Source of the DNA: Scilla litardierei
Lineage: Eukaryota > Streptophyta > Magnoliopsida > Asparagales > Asparagaceae
Reading direction: 5' to 3'
DNA: 64,000 nucleotides
Assembly: GCA_030789695.1 (NCBI GenBank)
Contig: CM061136.1
Span: 135,854,448 to 135,918,447, forward strand
The translations under genes were made by a program, and so were the position numbers. The notes under the pieces were generated by a model. The model was not told where the DNA came from and searched no databases. It saw only the letters and a list, made by a program, of their open reading frames with translations. This document shows positions 10,373 to 23,085 of the stretch, piece after piece. Within the stretch, counting starts at the first letter, position 1. Each line of letters starts with the position of its first letter.

Positions 10373-11727
10373 TGCAAGGGTAAAACGATCCTTACACGTG
10401 AAAGGTGTTACTTAGATCTATGATCTAGCCTTGAGTCTTCACTCATTGAAAGGTCTTAGGTTAGGTGATACTTGAAGCATATGAGGTAAGTAGTGATCAA
10501 GAAAGGATTCTTCTCTTTCGTCCATGGGAAGTTAGTGTCACAGGCTCAGTACGGTTCTTGGTGCAAAACCTCGGTCGGAGTATGTTGTAGGAAGTACAAC
10601 GTGGATATACCAAAGACCGGAGTATACTGACTACTTCTAGCTAGTAGGGTTGACTGTTTTCCATACCTTAGGCTATGTGGTGACATAGTTTTGACGAAGG
10701 GACAAAACCAGTAGTATTCATCATGAACACAGTCAGGGTGATCTCGATAACACTTTTGTCAATGGGTCAGTCACGTAATTATAATGCCGAAACAGGGACG
10801 AAACCTGCTACTCGTGGTCACTGTCGTCTAGGGGGTTTCGAGTTCCAACCTGTAGTACGGTCAGGCTGTAGGGTCTCACGCCGAGTAGGATTTGCATCTT
10901 AGTAATAAGAAGGATTAAGCAGGAGTGCACTCGAGTTGCACGGGAATAATTAAAGTCACAAAGAGTTTGTGACATTAAGTCTATATTAAATGGAAATTAA
11001 TAGTGTCGCAAAATATTTGCGAAATAAGCATGAGAAGAATTCTATGTTGAATTATTGCATATGATGCAAAAGGGTTTTAAATAAATCATAAAATGTTTAT
11101 GAGAATAGTTTAAATAATAAAAGCATAGAAAATGTTACATGGGTTTTTGAGATAGTCCCATTCGAAACCTGTTTTCAAATGGATCGAATACCAGCTCTAT
11201 CGGAGTTATAAAGTTCAAGATAATGGACAAATGGCCCGAAGCCCAGTTCTGGCCCAACCTAACTAGGCTAGGCTGGGCTAGCCCGCCCAGCCTAGGTAGG
11301 GGGAGGGTCAAGCCTGCCCAGACAAGTGGACTACGGGCAGGTCTGGGCCCGCATGAGGGGGCTTGGCCTGCTCACGCGGGCGACTGCCCGCCCGTGCACC
11401 CGCCCAGGTAGGCGGGTTTGGCCCGCTAGAGCGGGCGAGACCCGCTCCAGTGGGTGCCCACCCACCCGCCCAGGCGGGCGGGTCTGGGCGCGCCAGAACG
11501 GACTGCCCAATTGGGCGCGCCTTGACCCACTGGTAGGACCTTCGGGTGGGCCCGGGCAGTTGGAACCCTAATTTCTCACATGACGGCTGTGAATTTCAGC
11601 CAAATTGTGGTTTTTGTCCAACTTCAAGCAATCGTTTGAGGGGTGAAACAAAGTCGGAATTGATCGCCATTTGTTTCTATGTGATCATCGTTCAGTGCTC
11701 TTTGATTTGATAGGTTGTATCACTAAT
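10373..11727. other. No gene seen; probable decayed LTR-type sequence
   Basis: No open frame with recognisable similarity. Phrases such as GCCGAAACAGGGACGAAACC and the alternation of AT-rich and GC-rich blocks are reminiscent of gypsy LTRs, but I could not match it to another copy in the window. A GC-rich palindromic block is listed separately. Confidence 0.35.
11225..11565. repeat. GC-rich block with many short palindromes
   Basis: About 340 bp rich in GGGC/GCCC. Several arms pair closely, for example GCCCGCT/AGCGGGC near 11420-11436 and GCGGGC-GACT-GCCCGC near 11377-11392, and GGCGCGCC occurs twice near 11488 and 11514. Open frames on plus here are a consequence of composition and show no domain. 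Confidence 0.6.
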
Positions 11728-12243
11728 CGTAACGCTCCGTTCTCCGGGATACCCAAGAAGTACGAATTCGTCCCAGGATCTCCCAGAGTAGTAAGTGTTA
11801 CAGAGAAAGAAAATATATGAGATACAAAGAGCCAGCATGCCACTGCGCACGAGCTGGGAAGTACACATAATGCTCCACCAAATAAAATACAACACAAGAG
11901 AATAATGGGTATTTAAAACATCATTCACATATATTACAAACAAAGTTGAAATACAAAATTTATATACAACTTCCCAATATAGAACCCACATGTACAACTC
12001 CAGTCCAACTTATACTCCCTAAACTATCCCAGACCCCAGCTACATGCTCACACCCTCCTTGGAAAATTCAAAACCACCTGAAAAACAACGGAAGGAGCAC
12101 GTTAAAGCGTTTCCAAGTAGGAAACCCAACTCGTGCAGGTAGTAAATATTAATTTAGAGGGATGTTGGTTTTAATCACAAAATATTACATGGCATGAAAA
12201 GAACCATAGTTTCATCAGGTAAATGAAAAGGAAACAAGAATCG
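11728..12243. mobile_element. Partial copy of the 1-kb TIR element
   Basis: From CGTAACGCTCCG at 11728 the sequence follows the left terminal repeat of the element at 15854 for about 230 bp: the blocks GGGATACC, ATACGAAT, CCCAGA, GAGTGTTA, AAGTACAC and CATCATTCA occur in the same order. It then diverges. The copy is cut at 12244 by the copia LTR start, so C1 may have inserted into it. Confidence 0.6.
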
Positions 12244-13619
12244 TGTTGGAAACTCACAACTCCTCATAAGGTTTTGATGATACAAACATATTATTTTATG
12301 TGTACTAACTTTATCTATGTAGATTTTATAGCTCAACTGTTACACATTTCAGATAATACAATCATCAAGACAACATATTGCACGAAGCATCCACTACAAG
12401 ATGAAGCACATCGATGAGATTTTGTATCTTGTAAAAAGAGATGTAATCTTTATTTTTACTCTTGCATATACTTAGAATGTAAAAGTCTTGATGATGTTCT
12501 ATCTTAGTCGTTTAGGGTCCATCTTCAAAAAATGAACTCAATGACCAAATTAGTCGACCAGTCATCCCTATTAGTCGACCAGTCATCCATATTAGTCGAC
12601 CAGTTTAATTATTAAAAAAATCAGAAAATTCCAAAAATTTTATGAACATATTTTTAGGTCATCAGGATCATTATTTTTCAAAATCCTAAATTACAAATTT
12701 TTAGTCGACCAACAGAAGTTGTTAGTCTACCAGTCAGTTATTAATTAGTTATTCTAACAGCTACTTTTTCAAATTTAATAGTCAAATTCTATAACCACCC
12801 AAGGGTAGTTAAAACGACCACAACCAGAAAAAAATCTGACCGTTTGTTAGTTTCTGACAGTTCTATGTGTCCTTTTATGAAAAGTTGACTCAACAGTCAA
12901 ATTTCCTATTAGCGACACTATTAGTCGACCAGTGCCATCCATTAGTCAACTAATTTTCACAACAATTTCTACGAATTTTTTGAAAATTTAGACAATTGTT
13001 AAACGTTCGAAAACTAACTTTTTGGACTATAAATAGACCCCCAGACCCATGTCTAAAAACACAAAAATTCACACTCTCTCTTTTCTTAAGTTTACTTTCT
13101 CTCTTTAGAAAGTGAGTGATTTTTAGATTTCTTTGGGGAACCTCTGCAGAATTTATTCCTCAATTAGAAGTCCATTTTCCAAGTGTATTCTACCATCAAT
13201 TCTCATCCAGAACCTTGGAGAATTCATCACCATGATTGCGTCATAATTCCTACATTAACAAGGCTATATGTGATATTGTTTCATACTATTTCTTTACTCC
13301 ATTTTGTGAATCTCTTGTTGATGAGATTGTACATGTTTGCAACACGGAGAGTGTTGGCATCTTTGTATGTTGATTGCTTGCGAGGAGCAAGTGTTATAGT
13401 GGATTCAAATTTCTACGGGTAGAGGACTGGACGTAGGATCACAAGGATCCGAACTGGGATAAATCTCTGTTTGCGTTTGGAATTTTCTGGATTGTGTTCT
13501 GTTCTTTTACTTCTGCACTCTAATTGCAATTTTTTATTTACTTTTAATTTTGCAATATAGTCATCATATACACTATTCACACCCTCTCTAGTGTATTTTT
13601 TATGCCAAGAGATCCAACA
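12244..13619 (+). repeat. C1 5' LTR
   Basis: It starts TGTTGGAAAC and ends ATCCAACA, just before the primer site. The family phrase GGTTTTGATGATACAAAC lies near the start and CACTATTCACACCCTCTCTAG near the end, as in C3. It contains at least seven TAGTCGACCAG-type motifs (12551-12960). ACTATAAATAGACCC near 13026 is a good TATA-box candidate for the element's transcript. Confidence 0.82.
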
Positions 13620-13621
13620 TT

Positions 13622-13633
13622 TCGTATTAGAGC
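13622..13633 (+). other. C1 primer-binding site, initiator-Met tRNA type, mutated
   Basis: TCGTATTAGAGC differs at two bases from TGGTATCAGAGC, the initiator-Met tRNA primer site seen intact in C2 and C3. It begins 2 nt after the LTR end. Confidence 0.8.
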
Positions 13634-13663
13634 CTCATGGTTAAGATGTTTTACACCTATCCG

Positions 13664-14640
13664 ATGAACAATTCAACATCTTCATCACAATTTCCAGAAG
13701 GGCACTCTATCACAAGACCTTCACTATTCAACGGTTCCAACTACTCTTATTGGAAGACAAGGATGGTGATTTATCTTCAAAGCATCGACTACAAACTTTG
13801 AAATATGTTGGAAACTCAATACGTGAAGCCTACAACTCCTTATGCCCAATGGACCGTTATTGACAAATCAGCTACAAATCACAACTCAAAGGCAATGCAT
13901 GCACTATTCTGCGTCATGGACAAGAACGAGTTCAATCGTGTATCCCAGGACAAATCAGCATATGACATCTAGCATACACTCGAGGTAACACACGAAGGAA
14001 CTAGTAAAGTTAAGAAAACTAAAATCTCTGTTCTTGTTCACAGGTTTGAGTTATTTAGAATGAAGGAGAATGAACTTATTAGAGAGATGGTCACTCGATT
14101 CACCGACATAACTAACTCTCTAATTGCTCTTGGCAAAACTTATACTTAAACTGTACAAGTAAGGAAGATCCATTGTGCCTTAACATCAGAATGGGAGAAG
14201 AAGACCACAGCAATAGAAGAAGTCAATGACTTGTCAATTCTCATCGTTAAAAGCTTGGTTGGTAACTTGATGGCCTACGAAGTACAACTCCAAGATCGTA
14301 AGTAACAAACTCAAAGAATAAAACTCTTGCCTTCAACGCATCTTCAGACACCGATGATTCTGACATGGACAATGAGGACATGGCACTAATAACTAGAAAC
14401 TTCAAAAAGTTTCTAAGAAGATGTTAGTTTAAAAATATCAAACCTAAAACTGATGATGCTTCTCTATGTTTTCAATGTAACATGCCTGGACATATGAAAA
14501 AGGACTGTCCATTTTTAAAGCCAAAAGAGAGAACATCTAACAATTTCAGAAAGGATAAGAAGTTTGAGAAAAGGAAGAAAGCACTAGCAGTAATATGTGA
14601 TTAATCATCTTTTGAAGAAGAAGAAGAAACCAACAAAGAC
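13664..14640 (+). pseudogene. C1 gag, decayed
   Basis: A capsid-like region starts near the ATG at 13664 and has the copia gag signature FNGSNYSYWKTRM. It runs through an AMHALFCVMD region and ends with an intact CCHC zinc knuckle, CFQCNMPGHMKKDC, near 14467-14508. Gag would form the particle and package element RNA. Several in-frame stops interrupt it, for example after DYKL, YDI and KTYT, and a frameshift lies near 14290-14330. It is the same family as the C3 gag. Confidence 0.82.
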
Positions 14641-15399
14641 ACTAATGAAGAAAATGCACATGTGTGCTTTATGGCACAAAATGATAATGAGGTAAGTAGT
14701 TTAGATAATGAAGAACTGCTTGAAGCTTTTAATGATTTATATATGAGATTTAAGAAGTTAAATTCTCAACAGAAGGCATTAATTCTTTCACATCAAGAAC
14801 TAACTTCATCTTCATTATTATTAGATAAATGAGAAGGAATACTTATCTTCTCAAATTGATAAGTTACTTCATGAAAATGAGATTCTCAAATCTAAGAATC
14901 ACAATATGTTGTCTCGTATTTCTATATAATTATATAAAGATATCTCTTCTTTAAAATTGAAATATGACGATTTATCTTCTAACATTAATAAGTTTAATAA
15001 AGGAAAGAATAATCTCGATGATTTACTTGGAATACAACATCCTGCTAATCATCAACAAGGTTTGGGTTATAAGCATATTCCCATATCCAATAATTTTGGT
15101 AATACTATTACGTTGAAAAAGAAATAGCATGTTTTTATTAAAGCAAAGAAAATTGACTCTTCTATTAGTTTGAAAAAGGATACTATTCATATTCCTAAGA
15201 ATACCAATTTTGCTACATCTTCTAAGAAATCCATTATGCGTATATGACAAGGATTTATATGTTACTAATTTTATAAAAAATATTATTCTGTCGTCTACTT
15301 ATTTGAAGAAACCAAATTCCACTTGGGTTTGGTTTCCTAAGGACTAATCCTAAGGACCCATATAAAAAGGGTACCAATATTGTTTGTTTATCTTTAAGG
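14641..15399 (+). pseudogene. C1 gag-pol linker, decayed
   Basis: Acidic and then coiled-coil-like sequence parallel to 62043-62868 in C3. Shared phrases are CFMAQ-D, NEELLEAF, SSNINKFNKGK, DDLLGIQHPANHQQG and NSTWVWFPK. Several stops occur. The last part carries TAA-TCC-TAA about 45 bases before the protease, at the position of TAA-TCT-TAA in C3. Confidence 0.7.
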
Positions 15400-15853
15400 T
15401 ACCCATAAAAGAAAGATGGATACAAGATAGTAGATGTTCTATACACATGACCGGGAACATCAAACTTCTATCAACCGTTCATTTCAAAGATGGTGGCACT
15501 GTTACTTTTGGTGATAACAGCAAATGTATAGTTATTGGCATTGGAATAGTTGATGATCCAACTAAGCCAATCATCGAAAATGTGCTCATCATTGACGGTT
15601 TGAAACATAATCTCTTATCCATCTCTCAACTTTGTGATAATGATTTTAAAATAGTTTTCAAAAAGAATGCATGCATTATATATGATATTAATATGTCTAA
15701 TATATTATTTCAAGGTAATCGTAAGAATAATATATACATATTATGCATGAAAATAGTTTCAAATGATCATTGTTTATTAGCATCAACAGAAAACACTCTT
15801 TTGTGGCACAAACGTTTTGGACACACTAACTACAAACATTTGGGACGTATTTC
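15400..15853 (+). pseudogene. C1 protease and integrase N-terminus
   Basis: The frame contains KERWIQDSRCSIHMTG, the copia retropepsin site in which the usual D-S-G reads D-S-R, so the protease is probably dead. The pre-integrase zinc region begins with LLWHKRFGHTNYKH. The frame is cut after GRIS by the 1-kb TIR element at 15854 and resumes with KHKLVSGMPNISF at 16864. Confidence 0.88.
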
Positions 15854-16859
15854 TGTAACGCCCCGCTCCCCAGGATACCAGGGAAATACGAATCCGTCCC
15901 AGATGATCCCAGAGCAGCGAGTGTTAAGAAGAGAAATACAAAAAAACTCAAGCAGGCCAATACGCACGTGCTGGAAAGTACACGTAGTGCTCCACACACA
16001 AAAAAGATGACACAAGAGAACAATGGACAAATAAGACATCATTCATATATATTAAAAAACAAAGTTCAATTAGAAATGGGTGAAGCTCTAAATGTGTGTT
16101 TGGGGGAAACACGGGTAAACTATAGGAGTTAAGGAGCGGACAGAAGTTATATTTCTCAACCGACGTGTCACTCCTGGAATGGGGAGTTTGAGAGGGTTAG
16201 AGAGGCCGGTGGTATGCTCGTGCTACACCATGACTAGTAAATGATGGTTTTCTCCGGTTTCCACAGAAAAACCGAGATTTGTCTCACTCCCGTAAAGGGG
16301 AGTTATGAGAGACCCCTCCAGTGTCCGTGTTGCTGGTTGAGGTATCATTTTTCACCCACCTTAGGTGAAGTCCAGCTCCTTAGCGTCATACGATTTACCC
16401 AGGTTCCAAAATGCTAACTGATAGTCTTATAAATTATATTTTCCGTTGTAAATAAGATGATGGACTAGATTATAACCTCAGTTGTAATTGGTTGTGACAC
16501 ATGTGACTTGACCATTGGCACCTTGTGTGTTTCTGTTCTAGCATATGCCTTGGTGTCATTCACCTTGCACTCTTTGGAGTTGTTTTGGGGTGTCGTTCAC
16601 CTTGCACTCTTTGTATATAAGATGCACAATGGATATTGGATATATATAAGTTTGTTCCTTGGTTGTCTCTGATTTTGTACTTTCTGGATGTCTATGTGCT
16701 GTTCATGATTGTATTTGTGGAATATTACAGGTACTACCCTAGCAGTGCGCAGTGGACCTGCTTTGAGTTTTTGTACTTTTCCTTCGTAACACTCGTTGCT
16801 TTAGGAATACCTGGGATGTATTCGTACTTTCTGGGTATTCTGGAGAGCGGGGCGTTATA
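15854..16859. mobile_element. 1,006-bp element with long terminal inverted repeats and 5-bp target duplication
   Basis: The left end reads TGTAACGCCCCGCTC. The right end, read in reverse complement, starts TATAACGCCCCGCTC. The match continues inward for roughly 150 bp at about 70-75% identity by eye. The host codons are duplicated as ATTTC at 15849-15853 and 16860-16864, which fixes both borders exactly. No open frame has recognisable similarity. TG...TA ends and a 5-bp duplication suggest a retroelement LTR, while the long inverted repeats suggest a DNA element. A partial copy lies at 11728. Confidence 0.85.
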
Positions 16860-17175
16860 ATTTCCAAGCATAAGTTAGTTTCTGGAATGCCTAATATATC
16901 TTTTACGTACACACAATATTGTGATGCATGTCAACAAGGAAAAATGCATAAATCCTCTTTTAAATTGAAAGATGCTATTTCTATTAAAAGACCACTTGAA
17001 CTTTTACGTTTTTATTTATTTGGTTCATCTTGAATAGCTTCTTTAAATAGCAATAAATATGCATTTGTAATTGTTGATGATTTTTCAAGATACACTTGGG
17101 TATTATTTTTGAAGCATAAAAATGATGCATTTGAAGAATTTACAATATTTTGTAAAACAATTCAAACATTAAAAA
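16860..17175 (+). pseudogene. C1 integrase, central part
   Basis: It contains CDACQQGKMHKSSF (end of the integrase zinc region) and AFVIVDDFSRYTWVLFL (start of the catalytic core). Where C3 reads HLDLFGPS with the first catalytic Asp, C1 reads RFYLFGSS followed by a stop, so the first catalytic residue is lost. The frame is cut after CKTIQTLK by the chromovirus insertion at 17176. Confidence 0.85.
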
Positions 17176-20165
17176 TGTAACGGCCTGTATTTTTAGACGT
17201 ATTTTAGATCGTGCATAACAGTATTTTATTTCTATCGTCCGGATAATATTTTTCGTCCGTACGTTATCTGCTACGAGTCGACGCGAGCGCATCTCTGTTT
17301 TTTTGTTTTAACCGTATCATCATTTAACCATTAAGTTTAACTATAACTTTAACTTAATTATCTTACTAATTTCACTTTACTAATCACTTCTAAAAGTTAA
17401 TAAATACTTTAATTCATTTATTTTACTAATTACATTTAATTTTACTTAATTACTTAATTACCTTAATCCTTTAATCTCCTAGCTTAATACAACTTATCTT
17501 TCACATTTTTTTAATAATAGGGTTAGATGAGAGAAACATGTTTCGTATATCAGGTTCCTCCCCCCACAATATTAGTCAAGTTTACATTAAATTCACATCC
17601 TAATCCTGCCTAAGCTATTTGACTAAAAATTCAATGTCTTCTTAACACTCAAACACAGCTCTCATATTTGATGGGGCAGATACCTTCCCTTTGCTGATTA
17701 ATTAAAGCAAACACGTTTCTTCAATCGTTTGTCAAAAATGTATTAAATTGGAAACCTAATCTGATTAAACATGTCCCCTGCTAAATCCCCTAAAGAACAG
17801 CCAACATCTTCTCCCTGTAAAACCATTCTGCAAAACCCAAACAATTCTTCCCAAAATCAGTTCACCATTCCCAAATCAAACAACTTCATCAAACCCAAAT
17901 CCACCAACAAATCAGCCTCTTAAAACAAAACACACTCAAAATTGATATTCAGAGTTTCTAATTGAGAACTCAGCTCTGATACAAAACAAACTTCAGATCA
18001 ACCAATTTCAAAATCACACCCCTTCAAATCTTTCAAACCCTTCCTTCCATCCTCCTCTTCTCTGCCGCCTGGAGTTCCAACGTACCGTCATGCTCCTTGC
18101 GCGCCATCCCAGCACCCTTACGCGTGCGTGAACGCCGGAGAGCGCCACAGCCCGTGCGCAAACTATGCTGTCAGAGGCCGCCGCCCTGCCATGCCGGAGA
18201 CCGCCACCGGAGCGTCGGAGCGCCGCCGTTCCCTCCCCGCGTGCACATGTGTGAGTGCCCCCTTTCTCTCCTTGAGTGCATGACTTTCTCCTCTTGCTGC
18301 AAATCAAAAGCAAAGATAAAAAACAGAATGAAGAGATGAGACAATAAGTGACAGCAAGAAAGTTAAAGAAAGAGAGTTAATGGAGAGAGAGAAGTGAGGG
18401 ATATATATTAATATATGTTAGGATATTATTGTATGTAGGAGTAGGTGTAAGTGGGTGTGAGTATTAAATATAATGTTAACCTTATATTAACCTTGTTAAG
18501 TTGTTAGTGTTATTTAACTTCAGCATGTTAATAATTGTTAAAAAATGTTAGGGTAATAATATTAGTGTAAAATAATGCTTACCATGGTAATAAAAGAATG
18601 TTATAATAAAATATAAACATCATCCTAGCCAGAGAACCCAATAAAATCAGACGAACCCAATTCAGGGATTAACTTGATATTTTGATTATATCGCAATGAA
18701 TCTAATTCAGTGATATGTTTAACCAAAACAGAGAACCGGACCGTCAAGATGAAACCAACGGCACCAAAATCGCTGAAATCAGGCATGTGTACAATTTATA
18801 GTGAATTTTTGAAGATAAATGTTCATTTGGACTTTTGCAAGTAAAGTTGTATAACTCAAAATCTACACGTGAAATCACGCGTGAAATTACTACCATGACA
18901 TCTGTGATTAAAATTGTGACCCAACGGCATTTAACTTGATATACCGTAGTTCAGAACAATAGCAAAGAAAATTACTTTTCGTGACATATTCATTAAATTC
19001 TTATATTCAGCACTTTTGTTAAATTATTGTAAATGTTGCTCGACACTCTCGTAATCATGGAAAATGTTGTATAAAAATAAATGATGATATTATTTAATTG
19101 CTGCATGTATTGGAATAATTAACAAATGTGTGACATCGTGAAATCGTGCGCCTCGAAGTCAAAATCGTGACTTTCGTGATGTCATGTGAGTTGACAAATT
19201 CGTGCGTGTAATATGGCTACTCTGTCGGTCATGTGTGACTAGTCTGGCTCGTGTTCCAGTAAGGTCACATATGACTAGTTTGGCTCGTGTTCCAGTATAT
19301 GTCGGTTTAGCGCCTGGCTCTTGTCCAGCACAACATTCTTGGGCGGGGTTAGGGTTGAGCGGCCACTAGGCGTATGAAAGGGTACTCTCTTCAAGGGTAC
19401 CACCCGCATGCGGTGGGTTAGCGTCAATCACGGAAGGCCTCCGTGAGAAGGACGACTCACTCATCATGACCGAAAGGCGTGAACCCTATGCGTGATAGAA
19501 AGCATTGCATTGTAATTGTAATAATCGTTGTCACTTGCTCGCACATTAGGATTGCCATGTTTATAGTGCTTACTTTTAATTCGTTATAACTGCCATGTCA
19601 TAACTGCTCACTTTACTTTTGCTTAGAACTGCATGATAAGAGTGTTTTACTTTGTTTCATTTTATAATCTGCATGTCTAAACTTTTTATTGTTATCTCGT
19701 TTAATTTATAAATGCCTCTTAAATTCAGTATAAATTTGTATACCTTGCCTGGGGTTCTAACATCTACTTGCAGACCCTTACCGACATACATTCATGTTTA
19801 TGGATGTATGTCAGATCTCAAGCTATAGCACCAGGAGGACTAGTTGAGATAGCTGAACCAGTGGACCAAGAGTTGTTGACTAGTGAACCACCATTTTACT
19901 TCTTTTCATTTGTTGTACTGGTCATAAGAGCTACTCTTCTTTTCTCCATTTGTTGTGATTCCGTTGAGACGTTTGAGATTGTAATAATATTTTACTTATC
20001 TATGTTGTTTTTGAGTAATGCAAGCAAGGACTTGTGGTTTTTCACACAGACGCTTATTATGTTAAGTCAAGGAGGAAATAAATGCTAAAGTACATACTCC
20101 TTACTTGCACATGCGGGCCTGTCGCGTCCTCGCCCCCAAGCTTAATGGGAAGCGTTGGCATGACA
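17176..20165 (+). repeat. Chromovirus 5' LTR
   Basis: 2,990 bp. It has a GC-rich block near 18065-18260, then an AT-rich tail, then a GCGGGCCTGTCGCGTCCTCG block near the end. It lacks a segment of about 50 bp present in the 3' LTR near 30922-30970. No gene inside: Arg-rich frames across the GC-rich block are composition artefacts. No clear primer site follows; TGGTGGCACATGC at about 20173 is only a weak match to the initiator-Met type. Confidence 0.85.
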
Positions 20166-21924
20166 GGTTTTAGTGGTGGCACATGCAGTTCTATGCTCAT
20201 GCAAAATACTTTAAAACATCATAGATAATATTAAAATCTTGACTCTCAAACAACACCTTCCCTAGAATTTTCTACCCCAATCTAATTCATTAGAAAATCC
20301 TAGTCCTAAGGTTCCTGATCCTTAGTCAACCAAATCAATATATCCTTGATTTTTATTCTCCCTTCATTTTACATTCCACTTTATGACCTTAGGAATCTAT
20401 GGTAGCGTTTTCACAAGTCATTTCCCTACCCGCTCACATTTGATCATCCTATTCTAATCCTTGTTCTCGACCCACGTGATCTTCCTGACAGCTATCATTA
20501 TCCTTTTGAATCACCCACATTACTATACTGATCTACTGCCGATATCCCTTTTATGGAATTCCTCGTCCGGTTTAACTTCTTTAAAAAAAATCTTTAATAT
20601 ATATACATAGGCCTCATATTTTTCAACTGACTTAAATTTATTCCTTGATTTTGAGTTTTCCTTCGCTGAAATTTTTTAGTCACTATATTATAATGATTTC
20701 TAATCTATACCATCCATACCCACATACTTTACTTTCTATATATGGAGATCTTTATCTTTAAACCTTACTTCTTTTCCACTAATTCAATATAGCATTTTCT
20801 TTCTTACTATAGTACACCAGATTTCAAAACAACCAATCATATACAAATTAAAACTACTAAATAGATCTCCAACTACCTCGATTTATCAGTTCTGCATTCA
20901 TCATGTTCATACTGTTAAATTTTTTGTAAAAATCTATCTCCATTTACGAAACAAACACTACATCTATACACCCATGACTCTTTCATCTATTGTTTCTCTC
21001 CTGTTTTAATTTATACCACCCACTCACTATCCTTATATACGTTATTAGGATATTGTCACATTTTACGCATGCCTCCCATTCTCCTATTAAATCATTCATA
21101 ACCATCTCTATGCCACCTGATCAAGCTAACTCTTGCCACGACTACTGATTTGATACCACTATTCTACAGACTAAGTCGAGACTACTCGAACGTGATAGAA
21201 CGATATAATAATAAGCGGTCTTAAATTACTATTGGATCAGTGTCTAGAAAGGAATGGAAAGGGGGTTTGTCAACCAAAGGACGTGTCCTGTGGTCATAGA
21301 AGTGACTTGTGCGTTCAAGCTCTGACTGCCTGGCTGGTTTGGGAGTTAAGCTAGACTTCTTATTATTAGGCCAGCCTACACTATTAGATAGTCAAGCGAC
21401 GTTTGTTTTCCTCATGCTTGCTCATTACTTGTCATTTTCAGTGTTACTGCGTCTACCTAGTTGTCTTACTATTGTCATCACATTGCCTGTTGGTTAAACC
21501 ATTGTTGCTACCATATGCCATGCCACCGTCGTTACTTTTGCACTTGCACAGTCACCTTTACTTTATGCATTACATGCACTTAACTTACCACACTTGAGCA
21601 GCCACCTGTACTTTACTTTCCGCTCGTATATGCATGTCTTTTCTTACTTCTTGCACCTGTAAGACCATCTTTCTGATCAAGCTAACTCCATATCCTTGCC
21701 TCACCTGAAACCATTCGTCTCAAACTTGATTTATTACATCATAAAACTCTGTATCCTACACTATCTCTTGGTTACCACATTAGTGCATCTATTTACTTAT
21801 TTTAACGAGATTAGTTTTAAATTTGCGTTATAACCCTTTTTTAAAAAATGTTTTCTTCTACCTTTATTTCTATCATCATCAGTGTTGAATTTTGTTATGC
21901 ATTATATTGATAGAATGTTAGATA
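20166..21924 (+). other. Chromovirus internal region, left part, no gene recognised
   Basis: About 1.76 kb of AT-rich sequence on the 5' side of the nested short-LTR element. Open frames are all short and match no gag or pol motif I know. It is presumably decayed gag or leader sequence of the chromovirus. Confidence 0.4.
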
Positions 21925-22052
21925 TGTTGTGAAGTAAAACAGATTTGGAAAAGGTTGAGGCTAGGAAACCTCTAGCCCCCTTTATATAGTATTCATATTG
22001 GTTACTCATGTGGGTGGATACCCAATAGGCCTAATGGGTCTTATTCGTAACA
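21925..22052 (-). repeat. Short-LTR element, 3' LTR
   Basis: 128 bp. Its partner is at 28007-28134. It includes CCCCCTTTATATAGTATTC, whose TATATA could act as a core promoter on the other strand. A differs-by-eye count gives about nine changes from the partner. Confidence 0.85.
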
Positions 22053-22064
22053 CTTCCCCTTATC
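22053..22064 (-). other. Polypurine tract of the short-LTR element
   Basis: On minus GATAAGGGGAAG lies directly before the 3' LTR start TGTTACG. This is the expected site of plus-strand priming and sets the element's orientation. Confidence 0.7.
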
Positions 22065-23085
22065 TAACCAACGTGGTATACTCGACTTATGAATACTGAA
22101 TGATTCATTAGTACTAATGAGTATCTTAAAGGGTGGATACTACTAGATCCAAGTTAGGGGTAACTGCCTCGTTAAAAACCCTTAGCTATGAAAAACCCTG
22201 TGGGAAAAAACTGATAGCGAAGGGAAAAGAGTACATCACTCCATAACTTTCCCTGATTTGGGGATGTGTCGAGGTCCAGAGTCAATGTGGTTGCCTCATT
22301 AAAACCTTGACTATGGAAAATCCTATGGGAAAAATCACTAGCCAAGGAAAAAGAGTACAACTCTACAGTTGACTCCCCCTTATCTGATCAAGCTTCCGGC
22401 TTGCAGATATCCTATATATCTATACATTAATCTCCTATGTGTATATACATCCATCTCATCTACAAACATTCCGAAAGCAAATGTAAAGTACAAACATCAC
22501 TCATCTATACAAGTTTCACTCATATAAGGCAGTAGCTGAAACTAAAGGAGCAGGTGCAAACTTGGTAGACAGCTCCATGTCTCAATCGTCATTGTCTGCG
22601 AGGTACTTCAGGACCTGGCTTTGTATATTCTTGAACTGTTTTTTGGATGATGAGCTTCTCGGGATGGTAGGAGGATGTAGACTTGGGAGGATTCTGTGTA
22701 GATCTTCAGAAGGTGGATGTCCATTTTATGCTATTCATCGCGATGATCTGTAACCTGCATATGCAAATACATTTAACATGGAGGATTTTTCCTCGACCCT
22801 TGGAGATAGCGCAGAAGCTACATATCTCTGGTCCAGTGGCGCGCTGCAGGCGCTGTACTGTACCTGGCTAATAGCTATACTGCTAACGCTCAAAAGAGAC
22901 GCATGCAGTTGGCCAGGTAAAAGAGTGTTTCAAAGACACTTAAGGTACTTCTGGACCATATATATTCTTCCCCTCTTCCAGCTAACGGAAAGGGGTCTTT
23001 TAATGTGTATCTATACAACCAAATAGGTGTATTTAGTGGAGAATGATTTTCATTTTTCTTCATCAATCGTCATGGTATGAAGTTT

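Noticed and set aside
18014..18339. GC-rich ORFs on both strands in the chromovirus LTR
   Set aside because: They lie within an LTR, are not kept in the second LTR copy with the same frame, and have no domain.
22172..22360. 62-codon minus ORF with a repeated peptide in the short-LTR element
   Set aside because: It comes from a duplicated TGCCTCRTTAAAA...GGGAAAAA block near the LTR, a non-coding repeat. No domain and no start context.
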